A DNA stretch of 64,000 bases from Halomonas sp. QHL1 (lineage in GTDB: Bacteria; Pseudomonadota; Gammaproteobacteria; Pseudomonadales; Halomonadaceae): NCBI RefSeq assembly GCF_001882345.1, contig NZ_MINL01000001.1, positions 62,001 to 126,000 on the forward strand, written 5' to 3'. The notes beneath the pieces are model-generated. The model made no database searches and was not told the origin of the DNA. It saw only the letters and a list, made by a program, of their open reading frames with translations. Both the position numbers and the translations under genes were made by a program. Shown here piece after piece: positions 8,849 through 19,023 of the stretch; position 1 is the stretch's first letter, and each line of letters opens with the position of its first letter.

Positions 8849-9642
8849 CCATCATTATGGCGTTATCGATTTACTTAACCCTTGGAGCCGTCGCAGGCAC
8901 CATGGCGGGTGTATTTGGCGTGGGTGGCGGGCTTATTATTGTTCCCGTGCTGGTGTTTGCGTTTGAGCTGCAGAATATCGCCTCAGAAATCACTATGCAT
9001 TTAGCCATTGGTACCTCACTCGCCACTATTCTAATCACTGGTTCATCGTCGGCCCTGGGCCATTTCCGGCTTGGCAGTATTCACCGTGCTTGGCTAAAAG
9101 CGCTGCTGCCAGGGTTGGTATTAGGAGCCGTCGCCGGGGTGTTTGTTGCTGATAATCTCTCCGGCTCGTCGCTGGGAACTATGTTTGGCATCTTCGTTCT
9201 ACTCATTGCCGCCAAAATGGTGTTTGGTTTAACGCCCAAGCCCGGCAGTGTCGCGCCTGGGAACTGGTTAATGGCACTGGCTGGTGGTGTGATTGGTGCT
9301 GTTTCAGCGCTGTTTGGGATTGGCGGCGGCGCGATGACGGTGCCGCTACTGTCGCGCTGCGGAGCTAGCATGACGCAGGCGGTGGGTACGGCAGCAGCGG
9401 TTGGACTACCCATCGCGCTAGTGGGAGCGCTGACGTTTATCGTGGTGGGGTGGGGGAGTCCTTTATTGCCCGCCTGGGCGACTGGCTTTGTTATGTGGCC
9501 GGCGTTCTTCAGTATTGTGGTCACCAGCGTTCCATTTGCCCGCTTAGGCGTTAAACTTGCCCACGTTTTGCCTGCCCATGTGCTACGGCTCTCCTTCGCG
9601 TTACTGTTAGCAGTGGTAGGGGTCCGCTTCCTGCTCTCCTAG
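8845..9642 (+). CDS. TSUP (TauE/SafE) family membrane transporter
   Basis: A 265-aa polytopic protein with about eight hydrophobic helices and the two internal repeats typical of the family: GVFGVGGGLIIVPVL near residue 22 and LFGIGGGAMTVPLL near 158. Members export or import sulfite, sulfonates or organic sulfur compounds; the substrate here is not evident. It is translationally coupled to the receiver-domain gene and followed by lgt 66 bases later. A second, only distantly similar TSUP protein lies at 30479-31216. Confidence 0.85.
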   Translation: MTIIMALSIYLTLGAVAGTMAGVFGVGGGLIIVPVLVFAFELQNIASEITMHLAIGTSLATILITGSSSALGHFRLGSIHRAWLKALLPGLVLGAVAGVFVADNLSGSSLGTMFGIFVLLIAAKMVFGLTPKPGSVAPGNWLMALAGGVIGAVSALFGIGGGAMTVPLLSRCGASMTQAVGTAAAVGLPIALVGALTFIVVGWGSPLLPAWATGFVMWPAFFSIVVTSVPFARLGVKLAHVLPAHVLRLSFALLLAVVGVRFLLS

Positions 9643-9708
9643 CCTGTGACTATTAGGCTTGCGATTGGGCACTTCAAATACTTCCTTTGGTCAGATTAGA
9701 GAGTGTAA

Positions 9709-10506
9709 ATGATTAATTACCCGACGATTGACCCAGTGGCTATCTCCTTGGGGCCGCTGCAAGTCCATTGGTATGGCCTAATGTACGTAGTAGGTTTTGT
9801 CGCTGCCTGGTGGCTCGGCTGCCGACGCGCATCGCGTATCGGCCTCAATAATGACGATATCGGTGATTTGCTCTTCTACTGTGCGATCGGTGTCGTCGCC
9901 GGTGGGCGCTTAGGGTATGCGCTGTTCTACGGACTAGGGCAGTGGACAGCCGATCCGCTCTGGATCTTCCGCGTATGGGACGGCGGAATGAGCTTCCACG
10001 GCGGCCTACTCGGCGTATTGCTTGCTGCCTGGATATTCGCCCGGCGCAAGCAACTGGCATTCATAACGCTGACCGATTTTATCGCCCCGCTAGTACCCAT
10101 TGGCTTAGGTGCCGGGCGCATCGGTAACTTTATCAACCACGAACTGCCAGGGCGCGTGACCTCGTTACCCTGGGGCATGCCGTTTCCCGGCATGGGGCCT
10201 GAACCGCGCCATCCTTCAGCGCTCTATGAGGCGCTGTTAGAAGGCGTCGTACTGTTCGCCATTCTCTGGTGGGTCTCCGCCAAACCGACTTCACGCGGCT
10301 TTTTATCCGGGCTATTTCTAGTTGGCTACGGCGTATTCCGCTTCATGGTCGAGTTTGTCCGTATGCCCGATGCTCACATCGGTTATATCGCCTTCGGCTG
10401 GGTCACTATGGGTATGCTGCTCACGCTCCCGATGATTGCGCTGGGTCTGGTTATCATCGCTTGGTCACGCTCCCAGCCAGTGGACGTAAAAATCCAAAAT
10501 GCTTAA
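9709..10506 (+). CDS. lgt: prolipoprotein diacylglyceryl transferase
   Basis: Lgt (265 aa, about seven membrane helices) transfers diacylglycerol from phosphatidylglycerol to the lipobox cysteine of prolipoproteins, the first step of lipoprotein maturation in the inner membrane. The family signature [16 protein letters not shown] is present around residues 137-152, with the [10 protein letters not shown] segment before it and the C-terminal [16 protein letters not shown] motif ([12 protein letters not shown]). The order lgt-thyA-folA is common in gammaproteobacteria. A hairpin at 10539-10562 separates it from thyA. Confidence 0.95.
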   Translation: MINYPTIDPVAISLGPLQVHWYGLMYVVGFVAAWWLGCRRASRIGLNNDDIGDLLFYCAIGVVAGGRLGYALFYGLGQWTADPLWIFRVWDGGMSFHGGLLGVLLAAWIFARRKQLAFITLTDFIAPLVPIGLGAGRIGNFINHELPGRVTSLPWGMPFPGMGPEPRHPSALYEALLEGVVLFAILWWVSAKPTSRGFLSGLFLVGYGVFRFMVEFVRMPDAHIGYIAFGWVTMGMLLTLPMIALGLVIIAWSRSQPVDVKIQNA

Positions 10507-10538
10507 AGGGAGAGGTGCTTAGCTAGCTGGTCGAAAAG

Positions 10539-10562
10539 AGGGGCAATCTTCGCATTGCCCCT
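10539..10562 (+). terminator. weak terminator-like hairpin after lgt
   Basis: AGGGGCAAT (10539-10547) pairs with ATTGCCCCT (10554-10562) around a 6-base loop. It is followed by TTATG, not a T run, so it may attenuate rather than stop transcription into thyA. Confidence 0.45.
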
Positions 10563-10617
10563 TATGAACTCACCACCTAGAATAAACCGCTACATCGCCT
10601 GTTAATTTGGAAATTCT

Positions 10618-11436
10618 GTGACTGCTACAACGCCTGCGCTCGAACAACCCTATTTAGACTTGATGCAAACAGTTCTGGAGCATGGCGTTGACCGCCACGA
10701 CCGTACAGGCGTGGGTACGCGCTCCGTGTTTGGCCATCAGATGCGCTTCGACTTATCGCGTGGTTTTCCGCTACTGACCACCAAAAAACTCCACCTGCGT
10801 TCTATCATTCACGAACTCCTATGGTTCCTGAAAGGCGACACCAACATCGCTTACCTGAAGGAGAACGGCGTGCGGATTTGGGACGAGTGGGCCGATGAAA
10901 ACGGCGACTTAGGCCCCGTTTATGGCTACCAATGGCGTAGCTGGCCTGACCCCAAAGGCGGCAGCGTTGACCAAATTGCCAAAGTGCTTGGGCAAATTCG
11001 CACCTCGCCCCAGTCGCGCCGCCTGATTGTGTCTGCCTGGAACCCGGCCCAGGTCGATGAAATGCAGCTACCACCGTGCCACTGCCTGTTCCAGTTCTAC
11101 GTCGCCAATGGCAGGCTGTCGTGCCAGCTCTATCAGCGCAGCGCCGACATTTTTCTCGGTGTGCCGTTTAATATCGCCAGCTACGCCTTGCTGCTGACCA
11201 TGGTCGCCCAAGTGACCGGCCTGCAACCCGGTGAGTTTATCCACACCCTGGGCGATGCGCACCTGTACAGTAACCACCTTGAACAGGCCAAAGAACAGCT
11301 ATCGCGTACGCCCAATCCAGCGCCTAAGCTGGTGCTTAATCCCGAGATAGATGACCTGTTCGCATTCCGTTTTGAAGACATTCACATTGACGCTTACGAG
11401 GCGCACCCGCACATAAAAGCCGAGGTGGCGGTATGA
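10618..11436 (+). CDS. thyA: thymidylate synthase
   Basis: ThyA (272 aa) makes dTMP from dUMP using methylene-tetrahydrofolate. Highly conserved blocks are visible: [44 protein letters not shown], the nucleophile region [11 protein letters not shown], the [19 protein letters not shown] motif, and the C-terminus ending in VAV. The start is GTG at 10618; the first eight residues extend a little beyond the E. coli protein. Its stop overlaps folA by ATGA, so the enzyme that regenerates tetrahydrofolate from the dihydrofolate made by ThyA is co-translated. Confidence 0.96.
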   Translation: MTATTPALEQPYLDLMQTVLEHGVDRHDRTGVGTRSVFGHQMRFDLSRGFPLLTTKKLHLRSIIHELLWFLKGDTNIAYLKENGVRIWDEWADENGDLGPVYGYQWRSWPDPKGGSVDQIAKVLGQIRTSPQSRRLIVSAWNPAQVDEMQLPPCHCLFQFYVANGRLSCQLYQRSADIFLGVPFNIASYALLLTMVAQVTGLQPGEFIHTLGDAHLYSNHLEQAKEQLSRTPNPAPKLVLNPEIDDLFAFRFEDIHIDAYEAHPHIKAEVAV

Positions 11437-11990
11437 GCCAGTTGAACAATATGGCAGAACAAAAGGATAGCTTCGACTCCCTGGTACCGGTGGCTATGAT
11501 TGTTGCCATGGCAAAAAACCGAGTGATCGGCGTAGAGGGCAAGCTGCCCTGGTACTTGCCTGAAGATTTAAAGTTCTTTAAGCGCATCACCCAGGCAAAA
11601 CCGCTGGTGATGGGGCGTAAAACCTACGCTTCCATTGGCAAGCCGCTGCCGAATCGGCTTAATGTAGTCGTCACCCGCAACGCCGAGTTTTCCCACGAAG
11701 GCGTACGCGTGTGTCACGACCTGCCCGCAGCGCTCACGCTCGCCGACCAGCACGCCACTATCGAAGCGGCAGAAGAGATCATGGTCATGGGGGGCGGAGA
11801 GATTTACCGCCAGGCGTTACCCTTTGCCCAGCGGCTTTACATAACGGAAGTGGACATAGACGTTGAAGGCGACGCAACGTTTCCTGATTTCGACTCCAAC
11901 GAATGGCAGGAAGTACAGCGCGTAGCAGGGCAGCCATCAGAAGGTCAGCCAAGCTATGATTTCGTGGTCTACGAGCGCATCGCCGACTGA
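11433..11990 (+). CDS. folA: dihydrofolate reductase
   Basis: FolA reduces dihydrofolate to tetrahydrofolate with NADPH. The diagnostic segments are [19 protein letters not shown] (the Asp of the active site is in PEDL), [17 protein letters not shown] and [13 protein letters not shown]. As called, 185 aa, it is about 25 residues longer than the E. coli enzyme because of a polar N-terminal stretch. An internal ATG at 11451 is possible, but the ATGA overlap with thyA supports the first start. The target enzyme of trimethoprim. Confidence 0.95.
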   Translation: MSQLNNMAEQKDSFDSLVPVAMIVAMAKNRVIGVEGKLPWYLPEDLKFFKRITQAKPLVMGRKTYASIGKPLPNRLNVVVTRNAEFSHEGVRVCHDLPAALTLADQHATIEAAEEIMVMGGGEIYRQALPFAQRLYITEVDIDVEGDATFPDFDSNEWQEVQRVAGQPSEGQPSYDFVVYERIAD

Positions 11991-12010
11991 AAAGGTCAAA
12001 GGAGAAGGCT

Positions 12011-12742
12011 ATGGCCGCCAGCTTAATGAACATGTTAGATGACTTGGAAACGCGTCTAGAACGCACACAAGCTGAGCTACACGCCCTGCGCGAAGAAAAC
12101 CAGCGGCTAAAGCAGCAATTGGCGCTGAAAGACGACGCCCAAGGGCAAAGCGTGCCAAGCCCGGAAACCGCGACTGTAATAGAGCCAGAGAAGCATAGCG
12201 AAGCCACTCCCGACCTTGAATCGACAGCGCTCGATGAAGAGGCGCCAGAAGAAAAAGCCGACTCACCGACCGCTGCTGAAACGCCCAACACACCTTCGCC
12301 GCACGCCTTGCTTAATCAATGGTACGAGCGCTACCCCCAAGCGTTTTTTAAGGGGCACACCAAACCGCTAAAAGTCGGCATTCACCAAGAGCTTGCAGAG
12401 CGTGAAGAGTGGCCCAACAAGTTGATTCGTCGCGCCTTAGCCAACTATGTGAACCTTCCGCGCTATATAAAAGCTGTGCGAGAGGGGGCAGAGAGGGTAG
12501 ATTTGGATGGTCAGCCTGCTGGCAAAGTAGATAAAGAAGCAGCACTGCATGCATCAGAAAAACGCGGTGATCAGAAAGAGGCCAGACAGCCCAAAAAAGC
12601 GCAGCCCAAACCGAAGCCTGTCGCTCCAAAGCCACCTAAAGAGGAGGTAAAGCAGGCCGAGAGCGAAAAAAGTGAGTCGCGTAAGCAGCTTAGCATGGAA
12701 GACAAACTACTAGGCTTACAGCAGAAATTTAAAGGCCGCTGA
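12011..12742 (+). CDS. ProQ/FinO-domain RNA-binding protein
   Basis: A 243-aa protein. Residues 5-40 are a heptad-like coiled coil, 40-95 an acidic disordered linker, about 97-165 a ProQ/FinO domain (NQWYERYPQAFFKGH, then KPLKVGIHQEL and WPNKLIRRALANYVNLPRYI) and 170-243 a Lys/Pro/Gln-rich basic tail. FinO-domain proteins bind structured sRNAs and 3' ends of mRNAs as chaperones. The acidic coiled-coil N-terminus distinguishes it from E. coli ProQ, which starts with the domain. It follows folA by 20 bases with AAGGAGAAG as ribosome site. Confidence 0.85.
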   Translation: MAASLMNMLDDLETRLERTQAELHALREENQRLKQQLALKDDAQGQSVPSPETATVIEPEKHSEATPDLESTALDEEAPEEKADSPTAAETPNTPSPHALLNQWYERYPQAFFKGHTKPLKVGIHQELAEREEWPNKLIRRALANYVNLPRYIKAVREGAERVDLDGQPAGKVDKEAALHASEKRGDQKEARQPKKAQPKPKPVAPKPPKEEVKQAESEKSESRKQLSMEDKLLGLQQKFKGR

Positions 12743-13006
12743 GACCAGGCATGGAGCCAAGGGTTCCATTAAAAAGCGAAAATAGTAAAGAAACACTGTT
12801 TTTTTCTATTGCGTTCACTGGAATCCCAGTATAGAGTTCGTCTTGCGAGCATTGGACTATAACAAGGCTTTGTTGAGGACATGCCGCATACCACCGGGAA
12901 AAACCGGAGGATGGGAAAAGAGCATGGCCCGCAAAAGCCAACTGCCAGCTCTTAAAGAGCTGAGCACTAACGATCGAAACAGTTTACGAGTTAAGGAACT
13001 TACATC

Positions 13007-14113
13007 ATGAAAAAGACACTTTTAGCGACTGCTATCATCGGCGCCCTGGGTGCCTCTGCTGCAGCACAAGCAGCTACCGTATACGACGAAGCTGGCACCA
13101 AGCTTGAAATCAATGGCCGCATTGCCATGGGTATCGCTGGCGGCGGTCCTGAAGCCGCAGTCGATACTAATGGCGACGGCGTCAATGATTCTGTGGAGAG
13201 CAACAGTGCCGAGTTTGTCGATGTCTACTCGCGCCTAGGCCTCTCCATGAGCCACGAGCTCAACTCTGACCTGACCGCCTTTGGTCGTGTCGAGTGGCGC
13301 TTCCGCGGTGACGAGCGTACTGGTAGTGGTCGTGTGGTCGACTCCAATGGCGATAGCATTAATGGCTTTAGTGAAGTTCGTCACAGCTATATCGGCCTTC
13401 GCAGCAACTCTTGGGGTACTGTTCAAGCTGGTAACTATGATAGCTTTTACAACAGCTATGTGGCCGCACCGTTCGATCTCTACATTGATCGTGGCCTTGA
13501 GTTTACCGATCGTGGTATCGGCGGCGCGAAGCAGGCGCGTGGTGACTCCTTTGGCTATGTGACCCCGGACCTGCAAGGCTTTACTGCCTTTATCAGTGGC
13601 AAACACTTCTCTGATCGTGGTGAGGTCGAGCCGACTGATGGCTCTGAATTTGCCACCCAGGGCGGTGCTATGTTCGAAACCGGACCGGTTCGTCTGGCGC
13701 TGGGCTACGTCGACGATATCTCCGAAGGCGGCGGCAATGACGAGATCCTTTACGGCGCCACTGCTTCCTATGCTATCAACGATGCCTTCTCTGCCCGCCT
13801 GGGTTATGAAACTCGTGACGAAAACGACACCTTGGGCGGTGGTTACGATACAGTAGGTTTAGGCGGCTCTTACAACATTAACCAGTGGACATTCCACGCT
13901 GATATTTACGATGTCAACCCGGATGACGGAGATAGCCGCACTTCTTGGGCGCTGGGTAGTTACTACAACCTCTCTAGCAACTTTAACATTTTCCTGGAAC
14001 TGCAGCAGGCTGACCAACAGAGCATTTCTGTCTTCAATGACGGCGGCGATATTATTGAAACCGCTGATGGCGACGATGCATATTGGCTGACAGGCGCTCG
14101 TTACCACTTCTAA
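13007..14113 (+). CDS. outer-membrane porin (general trimeric porin family)
   Basis: A 368-aa beta-barrel porin with a cleavable signal peptide (Lys-Lys, hydrophobic core, cut after AAAQA near residue 22) and a mature part of alternating beta strands rich in Gly, Asp and Tyr. It ends Tyr-His-Phe, the C-terminal aromatic needed for BAM insertion. The motif GRIAMGIAGG begins strand 1, and the constriction loop follows SNSWGTVQAGNYDSFY. The many acidic residues fit a halophile surface protein. It has its own strong terminator and a 264-base upstream gap; TTGCGT/TATAGA at 12809-12835 with a 15-base spacer is only a weak promoter match. Confidence 0.9.
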   Translation: MKKTLLATAIIGALGASAAAQAATVYDEAGTKLEINGRIAMGIAGGGPEAAVDTNGDGVNDSVESNSAEFVDVYSRLGLSMSHELNSDLTAFGRVEWRFRGDERTGSGRVVDSNGDSINGFSEVRHSYIGLRSNSWGTVQAGNYDSFYNSYVAAPFDLYIDRGLEFTDRGIGGAKQARGDSFGYVTPDLQGFTAFISGKHFSDRGEVEPTDGSEFATQGGAMFETGPVRLALGYVDDISEGGGNDEILYGATASYAINDAFSARLGYETRDENDTLGGGYDTVGLGGSYNINQWTFHADIYDVNPDDGDSRTSWALGSYYNLSSNFNIFLELQQADQQSISVFNDGGDIIETADGDDAYWLTGARYHF

Positions 14114-14164
14114 GCCTGGTTTAAATACCACGCTTAAAGGGTAACTGCCTAGCAGTATCCATAG

Positions 14165-14193
14165 AACCGGCCTCTTTCGAGGCCGGTTTTTTT
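14165..14193 (+). terminator. rho-independent terminator of the porin gene
   Basis: AACCGGCCTC (14165-14174) pairs perfectly with GAGGCCGGTT (14179-14188) around a 4-base loop and is followed by a run of seven T, counting the last two stem bases. Confidence 0.93.
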
Positions 14194-14362
14194 GCATATG
14201 CAGATTACCGCGGAGAAATAGCCGGTTGGATGGCTAAATTCGAAGTTTCTTTAAACTGCGGACGTTATTCAGCTTATTAATTGCTATTATTTTCAGTAAA
14301 GCCCACGAACACAGATACAGAAGGATTGATGAGACCGTGCATTTGCTTCAAGGGAGTGAGTT

Positions 14363-15958
14363 ATGAAAGCCGTCTTAAAAGCATTTTACGAACAACAGCC
14401 CAATCCCAGCGTTTCTAGTCAGCGTGTGGCGTTTGGAACCTCCGGTCATCGCGGACGTTCTCTCGAGTGTACCTTTAACGCCTCGCATATTTACGCGATC
14501 ACCCAGGCGGTAGTCGATTATCGGCTTGAGGAAGGCTATCAGGGGCCGCTGTTTTTAGGTTTCGATACCCACGCGCTTTCGCGCCCTGCCTGGGAGTGCG
14601 CGCTGCAGGTGTTGGCCGCTAATCGGATACCGGTATTTATCGAGAAAGATCACGGCTATACCGCGACGCCGCTAATAAGCCAGGCGATTCTGCACCACAA
14701 CCGCCCTCAAGGTCAGGCGGCACCCGATGTGGCACTCGCGGATGGCTTAATCATTACCCCTTCGCATAACCCGCCTGAAGATGGCGGCATAAAGTACAAC
14801 CCGCACCACGGTGGCCCTGCGGATACCGATGCCACCGGTTGGATTGAGCAGCGCGCCAACGCTTACCTGATGCGTCAATTAGAAGACGTGCCCACCGTGC
14901 CCGTTGACGAGGCGATTGCTCACGCCCAAGAGTATGATTTCACCGCGCATTACGTCGCCAAGCTCGGCAGCGTGGTCGATATCGCCGCGATTCAGGATGC
15001 GAATCTAGCTTTAGGTGCTGACCCTATGGGCGGCACGGCGCTGCCGGTATGGCAGGCGATAGCGGCGCATTACAGCCTAAACCTTGAAGTGGTAAATACT
15101 GCGGTGGATGCTGAGTTTGCGTTTATGCCACCGGACCACGATGGCAAAACCCGTATGGATTGTTCAAGCCCTGCGGCGATGGCCAATCTGCTCAAGATTA
15201 AAGACCGCTTTGATATCGGCTTTGGTAACGACCCCGATGCCGACCGCCACGGTATTGTCGATGCCAACGGTTTAATGAATCCGAATCACTTTTTGGCCGT
15301 GTGCATCGATTACCTGATGACCCACCGCCCCGAATGGGCTGCTAGCTTAAAAGTCGGCAAGACGCTGGTATCGTCTTCAATGATTGATCGGGTAGTGGCT
15401 TCTCACCAGCGCGAGTTGTATGAAGTGCCGGTGGGCTTTAAGTGGTTTGTGGAAGGCCTGCGCGAAGGCTGGTTGGCGTTTGGCGGCGAAGAGAGCGCCG
15501 GCGCTAGTTTGCTAACCCGAGACGGCAAGGCATGGTCCACCGATAAAGACGGTATCGTGCTGTGTTTGCTGGCGGCAGAAATCATGTCGGTCACCGGTAA
15601 AACGCCCAGCGAGTATTACCGCACGCTTACCGAGCGTTTCGGCGAGCCTTTCTATAAACGTGTAGATACTGCCTGTTCACCCGAAGAGAAAGCGGCGTTT
15701 AAAAACCTGACTGCCGAGAGCGTGACCGAGCAGCAACTTGCTGGTGATCCGATTACTGCTGTGCTTGTCAACGCGCCCGGTAATGGCGCTGCTATTGGTG
15801 GTATTAAAGTCACCACCGAGAACGGTTGGTTTGCCGCCCGCCCCAGCGGCACGGAATCGCTTTATAAAGTCTATGCCGAAAGCTTCAAAGGTGAAAAGCA
15901 TCTGGACGAATTGATTGAAAACGCCAAATCGCTGTTAGCCAAGGTGTTGAACGGCTAG
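14363..15958 (+). CDS. pgm: phosphoglucomutase (alpha-D-glucose phosphate-specific)
   Basis: Pgm (531 aa) interconverts glucose-1-phosphate and glucose-6-phosphate, feeding glycogen, trehalose and UDP-glucose synthesis. The N-terminal FGTSGHRG loop, the phosphoserine loop IITPSHNPPEDGG near residue 130, the metal loop DPDADRHG, the sugar loop GGEESAG and the C-terminal phosphate loop RPSGTE are all present. It has its own gap upstream, holding a TATTAT -10-like box at 14285 without a good -35. It converges on rfaH with a 27-base gap. Confidence 0.94.
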   Translation: MKAVLKAFYEQQPNPSVSSQRVAFGTSGHRGRSLECTFNASHIYAITQAVVDYRLEEGYQGPLFLGFDTHALSRPAWECALQVLAANRIPVFIEKDHGYTATPLISQAILHHNRPQGQAAPDVALADGLIITPSHNPPEDGGIKYNPHHGGPADTDATGWIEQRANAYLMRQLEDVPTVPVDEAIAHAQEYDFTAHYVAKLGSVVDIAAIQDANLALGADPMGGTALPVWQAIAAHYSLNLEVVNTAVDAEFAFMPPDHDGKTRMDCSSPAAMANLLKIKDRFDIGFGNDPDADRHGIVDANGLMNPNHFLAVCIDYLMTHRPEWAASLKVGKTLVSSSMIDRVVASHQRELYEVPVGFKWFVEGLREGWLAFGGEESAGASLLTRDGKAWSTDKDGIVLCLLAAEIMSVTGKTPSEYYRTLTERFGEPFYKRVDTACSPEEKAAFKNLTAESVTEQQLAGDPITAVLVNAPGNGAAIGGIKVTTENGWFAARPSGTESLYKVYAESFKGEKHLDELIENAKSLLAKVLNG

Positions 15959-15985
15959 TTCGTTACCAGCCGTTAGAGCGCCCAT

Positions 15986-16510
15986 TCACTGCTCACTTTT
16001 TTGTAGACTATTCACTGGTATATCAAGGTGCTGAGGCCTGTTGAGCACATTAAGCAGGACGATGGCTCGCTCTTCGCCTTTAAGGCTGGTGAAGATGGCT
16101 TCCAGGTCTTTGAAGGGGCCGTCGGTGATAGTGACTTTCTCACCAGCGCTGAAGTAGGTGTGGATGCCTTCCTGGTGGTGTGGCTGGGCACGAAGGGTTT
16201 CAACGAGCTGTGAGGGCACTGCGACAGGCCTGTTGCCGAAGGTAATCAGACGCAGAACGCCGCGGGTGGAGCGAATGGGCCCCCAGTTGCTGGCTACCTG
16301 ATCTAAACAGATAAACAGGTAGTAGGGGAATAGCGGTTCGGTCACGATAGTGAGCTTACCCTGGCGTTTTCGTTGGCTACTCAGCACAGGGTGAAACACT
16401 TCATAACCTTGGTTGGTGAGATGTTCGGCGGCGCGAAATGATTCACCGCCTTTGCATTGAATAACGTACCAAGAAGGTATCGCATCCTTTGCGTCGCTGA
16501 AAGAATCCAT
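15986..16510 (-). CDS. rfaH: transcription antitermination factor RfaH
   Basis: RfaH (174 aa) is an NusG paralogue recruited at ops sites to allow RNA polymerase to read through long operons for envelope polysaccharides, and it couples translation. An NGN domain (SWYVIQCKGGESFRAAEHLTNQ near the start, then FPYYLFICLD and STRGVLRLITFG) is followed by a KOW-type C-terminal domain (GEKVTITDGPFKDLEAIF). The ATG at 16510 has AAGGA 7 bases before it; starts further upstream (TTG at 16555, ATG at 16528) lack this, and the 16528 ATG precedes that ribosome site. No target polysaccharide operon lies in this window. Confidence 0.9.
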   Translation of the reverse strand: MDSFSDAKDAIPSWYVIQCKGGESFRAAEHLTNQGYEVFHPVLSSQRKRQGKLTIVTEPLFPYYLFICLDQVASNWGPIRSTRGVLRLITFGNRPVAVPSQLVETLRAQPHHQEGIHTYFSAGEKVTITDGPFKDLEAIFTSLKGEERAIVLLNVLNRPQHLDIPVNSLQKSEQ

Positions 16511-16763
16511 CCGTTCGTCCTTTGGCATAGCGCGTATTAACTGTGTGTACCTCAACGAGCAGGCTACGGTAGCATTTTGTCTTATGCATGTACCGTTTGA
16601 TCAATTTTTTTCTCGCAGGTTTCAAAGCGTTTGGAAGCCTATATATTAGTCTTTGCTTGTGCCTTGCGTTAATTTTTAGCTTAGTACTTCAACGTGGCGA
16701 TCATGTAAAGATCGCGCATGGTTGATGCCTGTCAACGTTTGCTAGACTAAAATTTTGGTAAAA

Positions 16764-16792
16764 TTGGCCGATAAAAAGGTTTGGCCTATATT
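16764..16792 (+). promoter_or_regulatory. sigma70-type promoter for the diguanylate cyclase gene
   Basis: TTGGCC (16764-16769), exactly 17 bases, then TATATT (16787-16792), about 70 bases before the coding start. It lies in the 350-base gap between divergent rfaH and the cyclase; nothing else definite was seen in that gap. Confidence 0.5.
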
Positions 16793-16860
16793 GCCGCCAC
16801 CCGTAGTAACAGCAAATGGATATACATTCTGCAGTTAATCTATGAATTCCGGGACATCCA

Positions 16861-18882
16861 GTGCGTCTGGCTGCCCCGTTGAAACGTATGCATATCTCCC
16901 GCTCATTGAGAGGCCGGCTGCTGCTGGGCCTTGCGGCTACCTGGTTTTTGGTGGTTACCCTGGTGTTGGGCATGTCCTGGCAATTGGGGAAAACTATGGT
17001 GCAAGAAACCAATATGTCGCACCTTCGTTATGAAGCCACTCTGTTGGCCGATGAAGTCACCCAACAAGTTGAGCTACGTTTCCAGGCATTAGAGCGCCTG
17101 CGTGGAAGGATTGGTGCCACCGATGATGCGGGTTGGATCAACTATCAATTACAGCAAAACGATAGTCTGCTGGCCTGGTTCGAGGGAATTGTCGTTGCCA
17201 ATCGCAAGGGAACGGTCGTGGCCGATTGGCCCGCTATCGTTGGCAGAGTGGGGCTCGACACCTCAGAGCTTGAGTACTTTCATATGCTGCGCGGTACGCG
17301 TAGGCCCTACGTAAGTGAGCCGTTTGAAGGTCGAGCGAGTGGAATGCCCATGGTCCTGGTAAGTGTTCCACGCTTCACCGAACAGGGCGAGTTTGATGGC
17401 TTTGTGGCGGGCATTCTTAGCCTTGATTCAGGGGGGATCTTTAGTCGTTTAGCCAAGGTACGCTTGGGTGAAAATGGCTATGCGGGCGTTGCTACTGCAT
17501 CGGGGAAAGTCTTGTATCACCCTGATAGCTCGTTAATTAATGCGTCCGTTCCCGACAAGTCATTCAACCCTGGGTTGGATCTTGCCCTAGATGGCTGGGA
17601 GGGAGACAGCATTGGCCAATTATTAAATGGGCAAATGGCGCTACAGTCCTATGCCCAAATATGGCCTGCCAACTGGGTGGTAGGTCTTTACATGCCTGTT
17701 CAGCAAGCGCAACTGCCTTTGGCTGGCTTTATTCAGAAATTATGGTGGTTATGGGTGCTTTTTGCGCTCTCTATGCTGCCCCTCCTGTGGTGGATGTTGG
17801 GCCGAGTGCTTTCGCCCTTGAGGCATTTGGAAAAGCAGATTGGTGAAGTGGGGCTCGGCTATCGAGAGAACGTCAGCCTAGCTACCAATATGCAAGAGTT
17901 GCAGCAGGTAGCGGGTACATTCAACCGAGTAGAAGGAGAGCGTCAGCTTTTACTCGGTAATCTTCAAGAGCGCGAGGCGTTTCTAGACTCAGTGCTCAAT
18001 GCCGTGCCTCAAGGTATGTTTGTCGCCAATATTCACGGTGACATTACCTATATGAACCCCGCGTTATTAGAGATGCTGGGGATTTCCGCTGATGCACCCA
18101 TGGAGACATGGCTGACGCAGATCCATACTGACGACATCATTGGTGCCAAGGATCTGTGGCTGCATAGCCTGCGCACGGGTATTGATTTTGTTCGTCAACT
18201 GAGGTTTTTACGCAGCGATAAAGAGCTGCTGTGGCTGGATATTCATGCCCGCGTGGTCACGCTTTCTCAAGATGGCCATACCCTTGGTTTAGTCGGGGTT
18301 GTCAAAGACATCACCGAGCGCCGCGAGCAGGAAGCTATTCAGCGCTGGGAGGCGGAGCACGACCCGTTAACCGGGCTGTTGAATCGCCGTGGCTTCGAGC
18401 GCCGCTTAGAAGAAGCCTTTGCCGATTTCCAAAAAACCAGTACGCCGTCAGCCCTTCTGCTGTTTGATTTGGATCACTTCAAACCCATCAATGACGAAGG
18501 CGGCCATGCCCTAGGCGACGAAATGTTACGCCGTATTGCGCAGGTGGTTGCTTGGGAAGTTCGCCGTAGTGATCATGTGGCTCGCCAGGGGGGCGACGAG
18601 TTTGGCGTGTTGCTCCCCAGCTGCACCCTGGCTCAGGCGAGGAGGATCGCAGAGTCATTGCGTCAATCGGTCAGCGAAATCTCTGTCACTCATGAAGGCA
18701 AAGAGTACATGGTCACCTTAAGCATCGGTGTGACTACCTTTGATGATATTGATTCTAGTGTGGTCGATGTCCTAGCGCGTGCCGATGCCGGTAGCTACAA
18801 AGCCAAAGAGCACGGCCGTGATGGGGTTGTGGTTAATATGCCGCATGATGATGTCATGGAGCTTTTCGACTCGCAGAAATAA
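16861..18882 (+). CDS. membrane diguanylate cyclase: Cache-HAMP-PAS-GGDEF
   Basis: A 673-aa sensor that should make c-di-GMP from GTP. A first membrane helix (about 19-40) and a second (about 293-312) flank a periplasmic double-Cache-like domain for small ligands. A HAMP-like linker, a PAS domain (370-490) and a GGDEF domain (495-660) follow. The catalytic GGDEF is intact at 577-581, and the inhibitory site RRSD (568-571) lies five residues before it, so product feedback is expected. The GTG start is used; an ATG at 16888 is the alternative and neither has a clear ribosome site. The ligand is unknown. Confidence 0.9.
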   Translation: MRLAAPLKRMHISRSLRGRLLLGLAATWFLVVTLVLGMSWQLGKTMVQETNMSHLRYEATLLADEVTQQVELRFQALERLRGRIGATDDAGWINYQLQQNDSLLAWFEGIVVANRKGTVVADWPAIVGRVGLDTSELEYFHMLRGTRRPYVSEPFEGRASGMPMVLVSVPRFTEQGEFDGFVAGILSLDSGGIFSRLAKVRLGENGYAGVATASGKVLYHPDSSLINASVPDKSFNPGLDLALDGWEGDSIGQLLNGQMALQSYAQIWPANWVVGLYMPVQQAQLPLAGFIQKLWWLWVLFALSMLPLLWWMLGRVLSPLRHLEKQIGEVGLGYRENVSLATNMQELQQVAGTFNRVEGERQLLLGNLQEREAFLDSVLNAVPQGMFVANIHGDITYMNPALLEMLGISADAPMETWLTQIHTDDIIGAKDLWLHSLRTGIDFVRQLRFLRSDKELLWLDIHARVVTLSQDGHTLGLVGVVKDITERREQEAIQRWEAEHDPLTGLLNRRGFERRLEEAFADFQKTSTPSALLLFDLDHFKPINDEGGHALGDEMLRRIAQVVAWEVRRSDHVARQGGDEFGVLLPSCTLAQARRIAESLRQSVSEISVTHEGKEYMVTLSIGVTTFDDIDSSVVDVLARADAGSYKAKEHGRDGVVVNMPHDDVMELFDSQK

Positions 18883-18889
18883 TCTCTTA

Positions 18890-18929
18890 AAAGTGCTCAA
18901 AGCGGCGGTATAGGCCTAGAGCGCTTTTT
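18890..18929 (+). terminator. candidate terminator after the cyclase gene
   Basis: AAAGTGCTC (18890-18898) pairs with GAGCGCTTT (18919-18927) with one G-T pair, with a 20-base loop and T residues following. The long loop lowers confidence. Confidence 0.45.
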
Positions 18930-19023
18930 AGTCGACAAAACTTGCTCAGCAGGAGAGTATAAGCGGGTACTAATTTGTTGTTAGAAGCCCGTTTTTAAAA
19001 TCAAGGCTGACCGAGATACTGTT

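Noticed and set aside
12809..12835. TTGCGT/TATAGA as porin promoter
   Set aside because: The spacer is only 15 bases and no second feature supports it; left as a remark in the porin entry.
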